Assembly (NCBI GenBank): GCA_958296385.1
Contig: OY282494.1
Coordinates: forward strand, 1,645,537 to 1,709,536
Direction of reading: 5' to 3'
DNA from: an uncultured Dehalococcoidia bacterium
GTDB taxonomy: Bacteria; Chloroflexota; Dehalococcoidia; Lucifugimonadales; UBA3495
Length of the DNA: 64,000 nucleotides
Part shown: positions 31,801 through 35,830 of the stretch, one piece after another
Position numbering within the stretch: position 1 is the first letter of the stretch
Layout: every line of letters begins with the position of its first letter
The notes under the pieces: generated by a model
The model's database searches: none
What the model was told of the DNA's origin: nothing
What the model saw: the letters and a program-made list of their open reading frames with translations, nothing else
Position numbers and translations under genes: made by a program

Positions 31801-33783
31801 CGGATACAAAACCTGCAAGGTAAAAGGCAGCGTGTCGCGGTTCGCCCCGCTGCCGGCAATGAGGGTGTAGGTGGTAGTAGCCATCGGGCTGTACGTCGTG
31901 CCGCTGATGCTGCGGGACGCCGGCGCAAAGGCCAGGCCCCGCGGCAGGCTCGGCGTGGCGTCCAGCTCGTAGGCCGTATCCCCGGTGGCGTCGGCGGCGG
32001 CCGGCAGCGTAACCGTATTCAGCACGCCAATCACAAAGGTATGCGCTGGCGCGGCCACTGCGTCAAAAGACGGCCCGCCGCCGTCCACCTTGTGGTCGGC
32101 CTGCGCCCCCAGCGCGTGGCCGTTCAGCGTTATCCAGGCATCCACGCCGCCCGACTGGATTGCGCCCCCGTTCAGCGTAAGGGCGTCGGCGGCGATGCTG
32201 ATGCCGTCGGCGTCCCGGTCAGCCCCAATCACGGTATAGCGAAAGCCCATGATGGTTGAGGTCGCAGCGGTAGTAGTCCGGTAAGCAGCCTGGCGGGTGC
32301 GCGTGCCGATGTCCAGCGCCAGATTGGGCGTTCCGGTAACCGCAACCGGATTGTCAAAGGTAACGTCAACGTCAATGTTTGCGCCGGCCGGATAGGGAGC
32401 CGCCGCCCCGTCCTCCACCGGCGCGGTGGACGTGATAGCCACGTCAGCAACGGCGGCGCCGAACAGTATGCCGTTGACCAGCACTCCGGCCACCAGCTCA
32501 AACGTCCCCAGCACTGCGCTGTCCCCGTCCTGGTCCGTTGCCGTCAGCGTGTACGTTTCCGAAGTGGCCAGGGCGGTTTGCCCGGTCAGGCACGGCGCGT
32601 TGGCCTCAGCGCAGCCCCCGTCCTCATCCCCGTCCGGCGCCCCCACGCTCAATCCGGCCGGCAGCGCCGGACTGACGCTGTACGTGAACGGCGCATCGCC
32701 CGCTACCGCCGCATCCACCAGCGCCGCCTCAACCGCCCGGTTCAGGCCGATGTGCTGGTTCACCATAGACACGCCGGACGCCAGCGACGGCGCCGTATCC
32801 GCAACCCGCATCTTGGCGCTCTCCGTATTCCCGCTGGTAACGGCGTGCGCCCCCAGATGCAGTTGCGCGTCCACGCCGGTTGCGCCGAGCGTGCGGATAG
32901 TTGCCCCGTTCAGCAGCAGCCCATCCGCCGGAATCGCTACCCCGTCGCCATCCCAATCTCCCGACTGGATGACGTACTCAAACACCAGCGCGGCCCGGTG
33001 CGTCCCCACCACCGAGTCCCGGGACAGCAAGTGGCTGAGCCAGACGGAGTTGTCGGCGTCGTAAGCCGCCTTGACCCTCTGGTCTCCCATTAGCAGCGTA
33101 AGCTGCGGCGCGCCGGTGACGGTCAAAACACTCCCATACAGGACGACCAGGCGCAGGGTTTCGCCGGGCTGGTAGTTTGTTTTGCCGAGCTCCAGAGCGC
33201 CGTCACTCCACGTAGTCAGCACTTCTACCCCGGTAGTCGTCGGCCCGCTCGGCGCCCACACCCGGATGCTGAACGTAAGCTCTGCCGTATCCCCGCCGCC
33301 GTCCGTAGCCCGCCAGGTATAGGTCTGCGCCGGCGTAACGGCGGTCGGCGTGCCGGCGATGGTGCGCGTGGCCGCCGTCCAAGTCAGGCCCGCCGGCAGC
33401 GTGGCCGGCGTCAGCGCGTAACTCAGCGCCCCATCGCCGCCGGACGCCTCCGGCAGCACGACGGCAGTAATGGCCGCATTAACCTCGTAGAGCTTGTTAT
33501 CTACGGCAGCGGAGCCAAATGACAGCAGCGTGCTGGTGGCCGTAGTGGTGGCCACGCCGGCGTAGGCCGCTGCCGGCGGCACGTGCGGCGTGCTGGTAGC
33601 CGGCGTCCCCGCAAAAGGCGTAGTGCTGGCCGACGGAGCAAAAGGCGTGCTGGTGGACGACACGCCGGCCCCCAGCGTCGCCGCGTTGGTGGGCTGCAAT
33701 CGCAAATCGGCCACCAGCCCAAATGCCAAAACCGCCACACCCAGCACGCTGAGTAACAGTAGCCAGTTGGATTTGCCGCTCAT
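7813..33783 (-). CDS. Giant Ig-repeat surface adhesin-like protein, 8656 residues
   Basis: One uninterrupted frame of 8656 residues (roughly 0.85-0.9 MDa) encodes a probable cell-surface fibre. Residues 7-30 form a hydrophobic signal/anchor helix (NWLLLLSVLGVAVLAFGLVA). Residues ~100-3200 hold 17 beta-sandwich units of ~120 residues (VTGV-x-ITS-x-P ... TYG-x-GE ... VTGTP-x-L-x-L-x-IG ... D-x-D-x-DGISI ... LNGG) mixed with a few putative-Ig units. Residues ~3210-8480 hold about 57 putative-Ig (He_PIG) repeats. A Pro/Ala/Thr stalk, a transmembrane helix (WWMLLALLLVVVVAALAV) and RNRRR tail end the protein; no LPXTG is seen. An in-frame TAA 12 nt upstream fixes the ATG at 33783, which has no good Shine-Dalgarno. 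Aspartate-rich D-x-D-x-DG loops suggest calcium binding. Adhesion is inferred from architecture; a role in gliding, sheath or prey binding is equally open. Confidence 0.9.
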   Translation of the reverse strand: MSGKSNWLLLLSVLGVAVLAFGLVADLRLQPTNAATLGAGVSSTSTPFAPSASTTPFAGTPATSTPHVPPAAAYAGVATTTATSTLLSFGSAAVDNKLYEVNAAITAVVLPEASGGDGALSYALTPATLPAGLTWTAATRTIAGTPTAVTPAQTYTWRATDGGGDTAELTFSIRVWAPSGPTTTGVEVLTTWSDGALELGKTNYQPGETLRLVVLYGSVLTVTGAPQLTLLMGDQRVKAAYDADNSVWLSHLLSRDSVVGTHRAALVFEYVIQSGDWDGDGVAIPADGLLLNGATIRTLGATGVDAQLHLGAHAVTSGNTESAKMRVADTAPSLASGVSMVNQHIGLNRAVEAALVDAAVAGDAPFTYSVSPALPAGLSVGAPDGDEDGGCAEANAPCLTGQTALATSETYTLTATDQDGDSAVLGTFELVAGVLVNGILFGAAVADVAITSTAPVEDGAAAPYPAGANIDVDVTFDNPVAVTGTPNLALDIGTRTRQAAYRTTTAATSTIMGFRYTVIGADRDADGISIAADALTLNGGAIQSGGVDAWITLNGHALGAQADHKVDGGGPSFDAVAAPAHTFVIGVLNTVTLPAAADATGDTAYELDATPSLPRGLAFAPASRSISGTTYSPMATTTYTLIAGSGANRDTLPFTLQVLYPSSVVSGVSITSAPAGAAGYGAGDNIDVDVAFSRPVNVAGTPRLALGIGAHTRQAQLRAASGSILSFRYQVVAADVDVDGISIAAGALTRNGGGINAASGGRAALLGLGSYAITDAAGHKVNDTAPSFGSATTTSRRLETNTVIAPIVLPAASGGNGALSYTLASTTLPAGLSWTAATRTIAGTPTAVTPAQTYTWRVTDADGDTAELTFSLEVVAPTGPAPSGLAVHSSDADGNYQDGDVLTLRVVYPERVTVTGAPYLILDVGGSLRRASYDGADSAAYNLLNPTQYALLFDYTVPAGDADGDGVAVAADALRQNGGSIAAHDDSAPARLGLGSHAIASGDAVSAAMRVNDTAPSFGTITVDSRLYDVNKAISPIVLPEAAGGDGALSYTLASTTLPAGLSWTAGTRTIAGTPTAVTPAQSYTWRVTDADGDTAQLTFSIRVWAPSGPAATGLEVLNFWNGGSVPEGKTNYVPGETVRLIVRYGSYLTVTGAPQLTLLIGDKRVKASYDAANSVWLSGILERLTSSTDLAALVFEYVIQPGEWDGDGIAIPADGLLLNGATIRTLGATGVDAQLHLGAHAIASGDTESVKMRVADTAPSLADGAAIVNQNIALNRPVTAALVDAAVQGDAPFTYAIMPALPAGLSVGAPAGDGNTNCAEANAPCLTGQTGVAVSGTYTLTATDRDGDTATLGTFNLVAGVAAVDEVVILSRPYANGAYGKGEAIEVAVGFDRAITTVNPSRTTLSIGVGANTRAAAYSRTDAAGRLVYAYTVQGADTDADGISLAGGALQLNGGVIRDTESAQDAKLGLGTHAVSNAAAHQVDGSTATAMVIESVAIISSPASSDGYDVGEVIKVRVTYSKPPKVTGTPRLRLDVGMTQRTAAYQPAESAGDDIIMAYTVAAQDKDANGIGIDSSPIDPNDGSIRDASGADAPLGLVAHAIVNAAAHKVYTPPRVISLDILSSPGVNGTYGVGEAIVLQLFFSEKVDTVGFPQVALTIGANTRQATVLQWEGSGSRRWPLYQYLVTADDFDGDGISIGADALNLPAGVRMYAFHDRENAELALGSYAVTDDAAHTVRDTMPSFGAIQPQHYRAGAAVDFTLPNSDGGDGVIAYTLAPATLPEGLAYTVATSTGATSTLHRISGTPSAQAVGGPTSYTWAAVDADGDSGQTGFSITVVPSNAPQVTGVRITSSPPAGSSNTYGVDPANPIRVAVQFDQEVSIGGTPQLALEVGSETVQMSSTGAAASDRTTLGFEYAVQASDQDADGISIGSGALTLNGGTIRSRGTGPNAAPAGVDASLGMGSYAISNDSGHKVNGGSNPSPVVTGVQLVTHLTDPPTDGYGAGDSVYVNVTFSEDITLIGRPSIALQVGSRTRQAAFTRIVETDPQRRGGPRRGPIGPYRTLEFGYIFGTSDLDSDGVSVVDTLDSDGNVTAYALTLNGATIRDDGGADAILALGTHAVTNDAAFRVFSPPQIEAVRIISTPRQNGTYPWADHLKIAIDYDQPVIFTPADGGSGMRLAVGVDSGNRDFLMSSADTSGRRVVFTHDVRIDDRDANGVTLAAGALNLNGGTLRDAEGEVAQTDLTGFTFTNRGDTKLDGTKAALWPDFGTGMLTITNPAARTANTVSLPSPGGDLPLSWTITPALPDGLTMDAATGAITGTPPLETPLREYTVTVEDNAGVPANGQGYYDFDNGDTDSARFRLRVTGPSPVVTGVRFFSAPQQGETYGANEEVVVAVSFGSDVSGFVMVQGIPQLALKIGSNTRQAVHYQTVQSTNTLYFRYTVQASDVDADGISIADGAITVGNTATIRSAGGRNAVTALGLHAIANSSAHKVNGATSRPPAVTGVLVTSQPAEGDTYNRGEEIEVRVEFNQAVGVTGAPTLGMTIGGATRAASYGQVGISPRYHYFRYVVQQSDVDSDGFYTTANALSVPSGAHVRNAAGADAQIGILSAARLLSRNRINGGVNRAAFVQGVRITSRPARGDTYKMGETITGQVRFSKPVTVTGTPALVITVDGGIAGARYTRSVRAQQTVGLAHPYSYWLEFSYTVRSGKYDTDGISIEEKHITSNNMGVDLPASQRYWLPPLLLDDGATIVGTGDGGTAAQLNLRLQKTVTDSGGVRRTTVTDHSLRNAAGHKMEGRQPTVTAFSFWGRPSNITECNDPVSPSPRLACDEGGRRTPGGYVDGDRISTIVTFSEPVIVSGYPTVTLTMESGAVTTTAWNRLAPSRYNYTKLAFTYTVRPGNYDTDGISVARNALANSVGGSIRSRATGNPVILTLPAALGNQPYQTVINTPPTPAHIQEIGFPTNLQNVLTRPYANSTYDADEYIDLAVVFNKAVNVTGTPQLSLTIGSNTRTLDYSGSGGTRYMFFRYLVQAGDRDTDGISLPANALSLNGGTITTRSNSLAANIASVATSNFGGHKVNGAQNGAPRVSNVQIRSNPVVGSTYGTDETVEIIVYFHKLIAGTGAPQLALTLGSGTVQASHDWTGNRAIGFQYRVKAVDRDLNGLSVGGSALSLNGGTIRSRSGVNANLGLGGKALSNDGHHRVDGRIKNVPTFGATVIAAKSWRVNTAVSDTLPAAEGGRGSITYAIAPALPAGLSFNNTTRVISGRPTAVTARRSYTLTAQDAHSMTGSLSFYITITASPAPTFGAQTIADRSWTESTAITAFTLPAASGGDSPLTYTLSPALPAGVTRSATTRQVSGTPTATAARTQYTWTVTDADGDQAALTFNITVSAAVPADLAPTFGSQSIADKSWTENTAITAFTLPTATGGDGTLTYTLSPALPTGVATTTTFRISGTPTVAAARTQYTWTATDADGDTASLAFNITVAGDLSPYFSRLVTNKSWSTGNRIPGFILPEASGGDGALTYTLTPTLPAGVTLDASTRALSGTPTAGMASRQYTWTATDADGDTGSVSFSIAVDALPTFGTQSILDQSWTQNTAITGLTLPTASNGDSPLTYTLSPALPDGVATTTTFSVSGTPTGHQSAATYTWKATDADGDAAELTFTITIAEDLAPSFATTIADQTWTQRQAITAFTLPTATGGDGSLTYALSPSLPAGVSKDDSHEISGTPTGYQGATTYTWKATDGDGDAVELTFTITIAEDLAPSFSTTVASQSWTQNRQITAFTLPTATGGDGSLTYALSPALPAGVSKDASHEVSGTPSIKQASTEYTWKATDADGDTASLTFNIEIDGVPTFATTIGDKTWTQRQAITAFTLPTASGGDGTLTYALSPALPAGVSKDASHMVSGTPTGHQTAATYTWKATDGDGDAAQLTFTITIAEDLAPSFSTTIPNQSWTQRQAITAFMLPMATGGDGALTYALSPALPAGVSKDADLQVSGPGSTMDSDTRPIVGIGQDVNQHRVSGTPTGYQGATTYTWKATDADGDTAQLTFTITITQDGAPSFSTTISSQSWTQNQQITAFTLPTATGGDGTLAYALSPALPAGVSKDANHRVSGTPTGHQTVATYTWKATDADGDAVELTFTITIAEDLAPSFSTTIADKTWTQRQAITAFTLPTATGGDGSLTYTLSPALPVGVSKDASHEVSGTPTGYQGATTYTWKATDGDGDAVELTFTITIAEDLAPSFSTTIADKTWTQRQAITAFTLPTATGGDGLLTYALSPVLPGGVSKDASHRVSGTPTGHQTAATYTWKATDADGDAVELTFTITIAEDLAPSFSTTVASQSWTQRQAITAFTLPTATGGDGLLTYAISPTLPAGVSKDASHRVSGTPTGYQGATTYTWKATDGDGDAVELTFTITIAEDLAPSFSTTIADKTWTQRQAIPAFTLPTATGGDGSLTYALSPSLPAGVSKDASHRISGTPTGHQTATTYTWKATDGDGDAVELTFTITIAEDLAPSFSTTIADKTWTQRQAITAFTLPTATGGDGTLTYALSPALPDGVSKDASHRVSGTPTGYQTATTYTWKATDADGDAVELTFTITIAEDSAPSFSTTIADKTWTQSQAITAFTLPTATGGDGSLTYALSPSLPAGVIKDASHRISGTPTGYQTASTYTWKATDGDGDAVELTFTITIAEDLAPSFSTTTADKTWTQRQAITAFTLPTATGGDGTLTYAISPALPAGVSKDGSHEVSGTPTGHQTASTYTWKATDADGDAVELTFTITIAEDLAPSFSTTIADKTWTQRQAVTAFTLPTATGGDGLLTYALSPSLPAGVSKDASHRVSGTPTGHQTAATYTWKATDADGDAVELTFTITIAEDLAPSFSTTIADKTWTQRQAVTAFTLPTATGGDGSLTYALSPSLPAGVSKDSSHRVSGTPIGYQGATTYTWTATDGDGDTAQHTFTITIAQDLSPTFSTTIANRTWTQGQAITAFTLPTATGGDGLLTYALSPSLPAGVSKDASHRVTGTPTGYQAATTYTWKATDADGDAVELTFTITIAEDLAPSFSTTIADKTWTQRQAVTAFTLPTATGGDGLLTYALSPSLPAGVSKDASHRVSGTPTGHQTAATYTWKATDADGDAVELTFTITIAEDLAPSFSTTIADKTWTQRQAVTAFTLPTATGGDGSLTYALSPSLPAGVSKDSSHRVSGTPTGYQGATTYTWKATDGDGDAVELAFTITIAEDLAPSFSTTIANQTWTQRRAITAFTLPTATGGDGTLTYSLSPALPSGVSKDASHRVSGTPTGYQSATTYTWKATDADGDAVELTFTITIAEDLAPSFSTTIADKTWTQRQAITAFTLPTATGGDGSLTYALSPSLPAGVSKDGSHRVSGTPTGHQTAATYTWKATDVDGDAAQITFTITIAQDLAPSFGSQSIDNQTWTQRQAITAFTLPAATGGDGSLTYALSPALPDGVSKDGSHRISGTPTGHQTAATYTWKATDADGDAVELTFTIAIAEDLAPSFSTTIADKTWTQRQAVTAFTLPTATGGDGSLTYALSPALPAGVSKDGSHEVSGTPTGYQTATTYTWTATDADGDAVELTFTITIAQDRAPTFSTTITDKAWTQNQQVPAFTLPTATGGDGSLTYTLSPDLPAGVTKNASHRISGTPTGYQSATTYTWKATDADGDASQLTFTITIAEDLSPSFSTTIANQTWTQNQAITAFTLPTATGGDGTLTYALSPALPAGVSKDANHEVSGTPTGYQTAATYTWKATDADGDAVELTFTITIAEDLAPSFSTTIADKTWTQNQAITAFTLPTATGGDGSLTYALSPTLPAGVSKNASHRISGTPTGHQTATTYTWKATDADGDASQLTFTIAIAEDLSPSFGAATIADKTWTQRQAVTAFTLPTATGGDGLLTYALSPSLPAGVGKDASHRVSGTPTGHQTATTYTWKATDADGDAVELTFTITIAEDLSPTFSTTIADKTWTQRQAITAFTLPTATGGDGLLTYALSPSLPAGVSKDASHEVSGTPTGHQTATTYTWKATDADGDAAELTFTITIAADLAPSFSTTIANQTWTQRQAITAFTLPTATGGDGSLTYALSPALPAGVSRNAGHRISGTPTGYQSATTYTWKATDSDGDALELTFTITIAEDLAPSFSTTIANQTWTQRQAITAFTMPTATGGDGSLTYALSPSLPAGVSKDGNHRVSGTPTDYQGATTYTWKATDADGDAAELTFTITIAEDLSPSFSTTIANQTWTQNRQIPAFTLPTATGGDGSLTYTLSPALPAGVTKNASHRISGTPTGYQAATTYTWKAADADGDAAELTFTITIAEDLAPSFSTTIADKTWTQRQAITAFTLPTATGGDGLLTYALSPSLPAGVSKDASHEVSGTPTGHQTAATYTWKATDADGDAVELTFTITIAEDLAPSFSTTIADKTWTQRQAITAFTLPTATGGDGLLTYALSPALPAGVSKDASHRVSGTPTGHQSATTYTWKATDADGDAVELTFTITIAQDLAPSFSTTIADKTWTQRQAVTAFTLPTATGGDGSLTYALSPSLPAGVSKDNSHRISGTPTGHQTATTYTWKATDGDGDTAQLTFTITIAEDLSPSFSTTIANQTWTQNRQIAAFTLPTATGGDGSLTYSLSPALPSGVSKDASHRVSGTPTGYQSANTYTWKATDADGDTAQLTFTITIAQDRAPTFSTTLADKTWTQRQAITAFTLPTATGGDGSLTYSLSPALPSGVSKDASHRVSGTPTGYQSANTYIWKATDADGDTAQLTFTITIAQDLAPSFGSESIANQTWTQRQAITAFTLPTATGGDGSLTYALSPSLPAGVSKDASHRVSGTPTGYQSAATYTWKATDADGDAVELTFTITIAEDLSPSFSTTIANQTWTQNQQIPAFTLPTATGGDGSLTYALSPALPAGVSKDGSHEVSGTPTGYQSATTYTWKATDADGDAAELTFSITIAEDLSPSFSTTIANQTWTQRQAVTAFTLPTATGGDGSLTYTLSPALPAGVTKNASRRISGTPTGHQTATTYTWKATDADGDASQLTFTITIAEDLSPSFGAATIADKTWTQRQAITAFTLPTATGGDGSLTYTISPTLPAGVTKNASHEVSGTPTGYQSATTYTWKATDADGDAAELTFTITIAEDLSPSFSTSIANQTWTQRQAVTAFTLPTATGGDGSLTYALSPALPSGVSKDGSHRISGTPTGYQSAATYTWKATDADGDAAELTFTIAIAADLAPSFGALSIGNQSWTQYDRITAVTLPAATGGDGSLAYTLSPALPAGVSRDSATRVVSGAPGVQLARTLYTWTVTDADGDTASLTFNISVDGVPSFGAQSIPNQYYTKDFAIDSFDLPLATGGDGSLTYALAPALPAGVTVATTTPFSVSGTPIAYQARTEYTWTATDADGDTASLTFRLQVVALVIQPPADPPSDVENTPLLWSHTVEDKSWTQRQAITAFYLPIANGGNGLLTYTLSPALPAGVTRDASTGVISGTPSAALSRTEYTWTVTDAHGSENSLTFHVTIAADLSPTFATTIADKTWTQRQAITAFTLPTATGGDGSLTYTLSPSLPAGVSKSASHRISGTPTGHQSAATYTWTATDADGDAVELTFTITIAEDLVPSFSTTIGDKTWTQRQAITAFTLPTATGGDGTLTYTLSPALPDGVATTTFSVSGTPTGYQGATTYTWKATDADGDAAQLTFTITIAEDMSPSFGAATIADKTWTQRQAITAFTLPTATGGDGSLTYSLSPSLPAGVSKNASHRVSGTPTGHQTATTYTWKATDADGDAVELTFTITIAQDLAPSFSATIADKTWTQRQAVTAFTLPTATGGDGDLTYALSPALPAGVSKDDNHRISGTPTGHQSATTYTWTATDGDGDAAELTFTITIAQDLSPTFSTTIADKTWTQRQAITAFTLPTATGGDGSLTYALSPALPDGVATTTFSVSGTPTGYQGATTYTWKATDADGDAVELTFTITIAQDLAPSFSATIADKTWTQRQAITAFTLPTATGGDGLLTYTLSPSLPAGVSKSASHRISGTPSDHQTATTYTWKATDGDGDTAQLTFTITIAEDLSPSFGAATIADKTWTQRRAITAFTLPTATGGDGLLTYTLSPSLPSGVSKNASHRISGTPSGYQSATTYTWKATDADGDAVELTFTITIAQDLSPSFSTTIANRAWTQRQAMTAFTLPTATGGDGSLTYTLSPSLPAGVSKDAGHRISGTPSGHQSAATYTWTATDADGDTAQLTFTITIAQDLAPSFSATIGDQTWTQRQAITAFTLPTATGGDGLLTYALSPSLPSGVSKDASHRISGTPSGQQSATTYTWKVTDGDGDAAQLTFTIKVGAVAAPPSTLVPPKDDDEDDGQKVLPLAFSGTVGDKFWMQHRAIDPFTLPPATGGVGTLTYALSPALPPGVAVGTPTYALSPALAPGVAEDAVPGAIITGSPQIALPTTQFTYSVTDEMGATASISFYITIMEPDEPTKPPLLLTPAPEPTTPEPTIPSSSAVASAPAAAPAPTPAPTPALPTPTPTATPPTPAATPAPAATPEPPLALAPATPTPMPAAAALAPTPEPTPSPAAVPSKAPPSAPDAGVSPLWWMLLALLLVVVVAALAVRNRRRLGIGRPAGGIIPESDSTPAGA
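8438..8539 (-). repeat. 51-bp tandem duplication in the last Ig repeat
   Basis: Two near-identical 51-bp copies (8438-8488 and 8489-8539) encode a doubled TYALSPAL(P/A)PGVA segment in the most C-terminal repeat. The duplication keeps the frame and adds 17 residues. Confidence 0.8.
18105..19467 (-). repeat. Recent segmental duplication inside the Ig array (819-bp offset)
   Basis: Bases 18105-18648 recur at 18924-19467 with a single difference seen by eye (GGTGG versus GATGG near 18147/18966). The offset of 819 bp equals three 273-bp repeat units, so the array recently gained or lost three domains. Confidence 0.85.
24150..33300 (-). repeat. Seventeen diverged ~120-residue beta-sandwich units with D-x-D-x-DG loops
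   Basis: Units share the order VTGV-x-ITS, TYG-x-GE, a VTGTP-x-L strand, TRQA-x-Y, a D-x-D-x-DGISI loop, LNGGTIR and LGxHAxxNxAxHKVNG. They are far more diverged than the C-terminal array. Two of them, near 30000-30450 and 32750-33250, are close copies of each other (both contain GLLLNGATIRTLGATGVDAQ). Confidence 0.8.
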
Positions 33784-33860
33784 ACCACTTCGTTATACCG
33801 CAACCACCGGAGCGTCCTCGTGTGTACGTCGGACAGACCCCTTTTTTGCTACCCAAAGTC

Positions 33861-33881
33861 GGGGGGGGGGGGGGGGGGGGG
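33861..33881. repeat. Homopolymer of 21 G (plus strand) in the giant gene leader
   Basis: The tract lies 77 bp upstream of the giant gene's ATG and about 50 nt inside the transcript predicted from the promoter at 33940-33968, where it reads as poly-C. Because a stop codon separates it from the ATG in that frame, length change would affect expression rather than reading frame. Confidence 0.9.
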
Positions 33882-33939
33882 CAAATTCAGCATCGCAATT
33901 CATAATTTTTTATATCGCAACATCGTATTGATTTTCCCG

Positions 33940-33968
33940 ATTCTACTTATAACCATAAGGCAAGTCAA
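33940..33968 (-). promoter_or_regulatory. Predicted promoter of the giant surface-protein gene
   Basis: Minus-strand TTGACT (33963-33968), 17 bp, TAGAAT (33940-33945) is a near-consensus sigma-70 promoter. It predicts a ~150-nt leader that contains the 21-nt homopolymer. The AT-rich stretch 33895-33935 just downstream stands out from the GC-rich surroundings. Confidence 0.6.
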
Positions 33969-34049
33969 CCCGCCCCACCCGGCGCCGCGTCCGGTCTCCA
34001 GCGGCTTACCCGGCCCACCGCCGGCCAATCCAAAATCAGCGACCGGCCG

Positions 34050-34089
34050 CGTTCCGTTTCCGGTGGTTTAGTTTCCCTACTGTCATTCT
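34050..34089 (+). repeat. Solo copy of the left arm of the 56631-56902 element
   Basis: CGTTCCGTTTCCGGTGGTTT at 34050 continues into a GTCATTCTG motif. It matches the outer arm at 56631-56653 at 21 of 23 positions and the same GTCATTCTG follows. No matching right arm was found nearby. The rest of 33969-34344 shows no gene. Confidence 0.6.
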
Positions 34090-34252
34090 GTAATACGCCG
34101 CAAGATTCATTATTGGATTCTCCCGTTTGACGGTTCGGCGGCGCTGCTGAATCCGGCCTTGCCAAGAGGAGGGTCCGACAAGGCCGGTTGCCCGGGATTG
34201 GGCGGGTTATCGGAGGGCTGGCAGTATGGTGCGCTGCCGCCGCAAAACCCGC

Positions 34253-34258
34253 TATAAT
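34253..34258 (+). promoter_or_regulatory. Possible -10 box upstream of the Uma2 gene
   Basis: A perfect TATAAT stands 87 bp before the Uma2 ATG. No convincing -35 box is found at 16-18 bp spacing, so this is weak. Confidence 0.3.
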
Positions 34259-34344
34259 ACGCCGCAAGCGCCCCGTCCCGTCCCATCCCATCCGGCGCAA
34301 CAGCCCATCCACCCACCCCGCCGGTTTCCAGAGGTGAGGTTCAG

Positions 34345-35121
34345 ATGACCACCACCACCGCTAACACCGCCATCGCCGCCAAAACGCCGCCGCCGCCAAC
34401 CCCGGCCCGTTTCCGGTTCCCGGACCCACCCGAACGCGAGCCCGATGAAATGACCAGCTTCCGACAACTGCACAAAACCGGCCACAGCCACCACCTGAGC
34501 CAGCACCTGGGCAACGAGGATACCACCCTGGTAGGCGCCGACCTTTGGATTGCGCGCGCCCCCCGCTCCGGCACCAGGGGCCTGCGCCGCCCCGACTTGC
34601 TCATCGCCTTTGACGTCAACCCGGCCGCCTACGATGCCACCGGGGGCTATCTAATATCGGAGCAGGGCAAGCCGCCGGATTTTGTGCTGGAGGTAGCATC
34701 GGTAAGCACGGCCCGCGTGGACGTGGAGCAAAAGCCGATTGACTACGCGGCGCTGGGCATCCTGGAATACTGGCGCTTTGACGAAACCGGAGCGTTTCAC
34801 GGCAAGCGCTTGGCCGGCGACCGTTTAGTAAATGGCAAATATGAGCCCATCCCCATTGAGGAACTGCCCGACGGCTCTTTGCAGGGATACAGCCCGGCGC
34901 TGAACCTGTACCTGCGAGCAGAACACGGCCAGCTAGGCTGGTACGACCCGGAAACCGGACGCCACATCGCAACCTTCAACGATGAACGGGCCGGCCGCCT
35001 ACGCGCCGAGGCTCGCGCGGACCAGGCCGAGGCCCGCGCGGACGAGGAACACGAAGCCCGCCTCCAGGCTGAGGCCCAGGTTCGCGAAATGCGGGAGGAG
35101 CTGCGGCGGCGCGACGGTTAG
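34345..35121 (+). CDS. Uma2 family (DUF820) putative endonuclease with C-terminal coiled coil
   Basis: Uma2 proteins have a PD-(D/E)XK nuclease fold; their cellular role is largely unknown. This 258-residue protein shows the family series: RRPDLLIAFDV (Asp), PPDFVLEVASVST (Glu) and the downstream Lys in DVEQKPIDYAALGILEYWRFD. The core spans about residues 35-200. A charged Ala/Glu/Arg-rich tail from about 215 to the end is a likely coiled coil seen in many members. The N-terminus is Thr/Pro-rich and low in complexity. ATG 34345 has GAGGTGAGG upstream. It is a single-gene unit between the giant adhesin and the glycan locus. Confidence 0.9.
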   Translation: MTTTTANTAIAAKTPPPPTPARFRFPDPPEREPDEMTSFRQLHKTGHSHHLSQHLGNEDTTLVGADLWIARAPRSGTRGLRRPDLLIAFDVNPAAYDATGGYLISEQGKPPDFVLEVASVSTARVDVEQKPIDYAALGILEYWRFDETGAFHGKRLAGDRLVNGKYEPIPIEELPDGSLQGYSPALNLYLRAEHGQLGWYDPETGRHIATFNDERAGRLRAEARADQAEARADEEHEARLQAEAQVREMREELRRRDG

Positions 35122-35174
35122 GCTGCCCCTTGCGAGAACTGCCCAACCCGGCAGCGTTTCTTTTTGGAGGGGGT

Positions 35175-35197
35175 CTGGGGGAAATGATTTCCCCCAG
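35175..35197. terminator. Perfect palindrome downstream of the Uma2 gene
   Basis: CTGGGGGAAAT and ATTTCCCCCAG flank a single base, giving an 11-bp stem, extended outwards by further G/C pairing. It lies 54 bp after the Uma2 stop and may end transcription, although no T-run follows. The rest of 35122-35830 has no credible gene; a second inverted repeat (TGTTCTCC-ACC-GGAGAACA) lies at 35327-35345. Confidence 0.4.
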
Positions 35198-35830
35198 CGC
35201 AGCCCCCCTTAGAATACGCCCCACCGTCAAATCCAAAAATCAGCGACCCCAACCCCTTGCAACCGCACATCGGTTCGTGTAAGATACATCTATCGGGCAA
35301 ATCAACCAACCAATCCCCGCCTCAGCTGTTCTCCACCGGAGAACACCCCTGAGGAACCGGGGCCAACACACCATCACCCAGATCCAACACCGCGTCAAAC
35401 GTCGCCGGAGATTCCAGTCACCACGGCCACCCCCGTCAGCATCCAAATCGCAATCGGCCAGGCCGACCCATCGACGCATCCACGGCGTGGGCGGTACTCC
35501 GCAGGGTATCGAGCTTCAGCCCGCGTGCTGCTCCCCCAAAGTGCAGGACACGTAAAATGAAGGTCCGTAATAGTTGCGTAAAAACCTTCCGGCCGTAAGG
35601 GCTGACACCGACTGGAATCTCCGGCGATAACCAACAAATCAACACCAAATCAAACCGAACCGAACCCACCGCCCGATAGCCAACAGCCCGATACGACACC
35701 CGCCAACCCCAACGCCTCCCTAGGGCCGCCGCCGCCTTGACAGCCGTTCCATCCTGGCGGTTAATATCGTCAGTCCGATCGTCAATCCGGCCGACGTTCC
35801 GGGAGGCTCCCCATCGTAGATACTCGGATA

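Noticed and set aside
35240..35700. Several minus-strand frames in the gap after the Uma2 gene
   Set aside because: No ribosome sites, no conserved blocks, Trp/Arg-rich compositions typical of non-coding GC-rich DNA.
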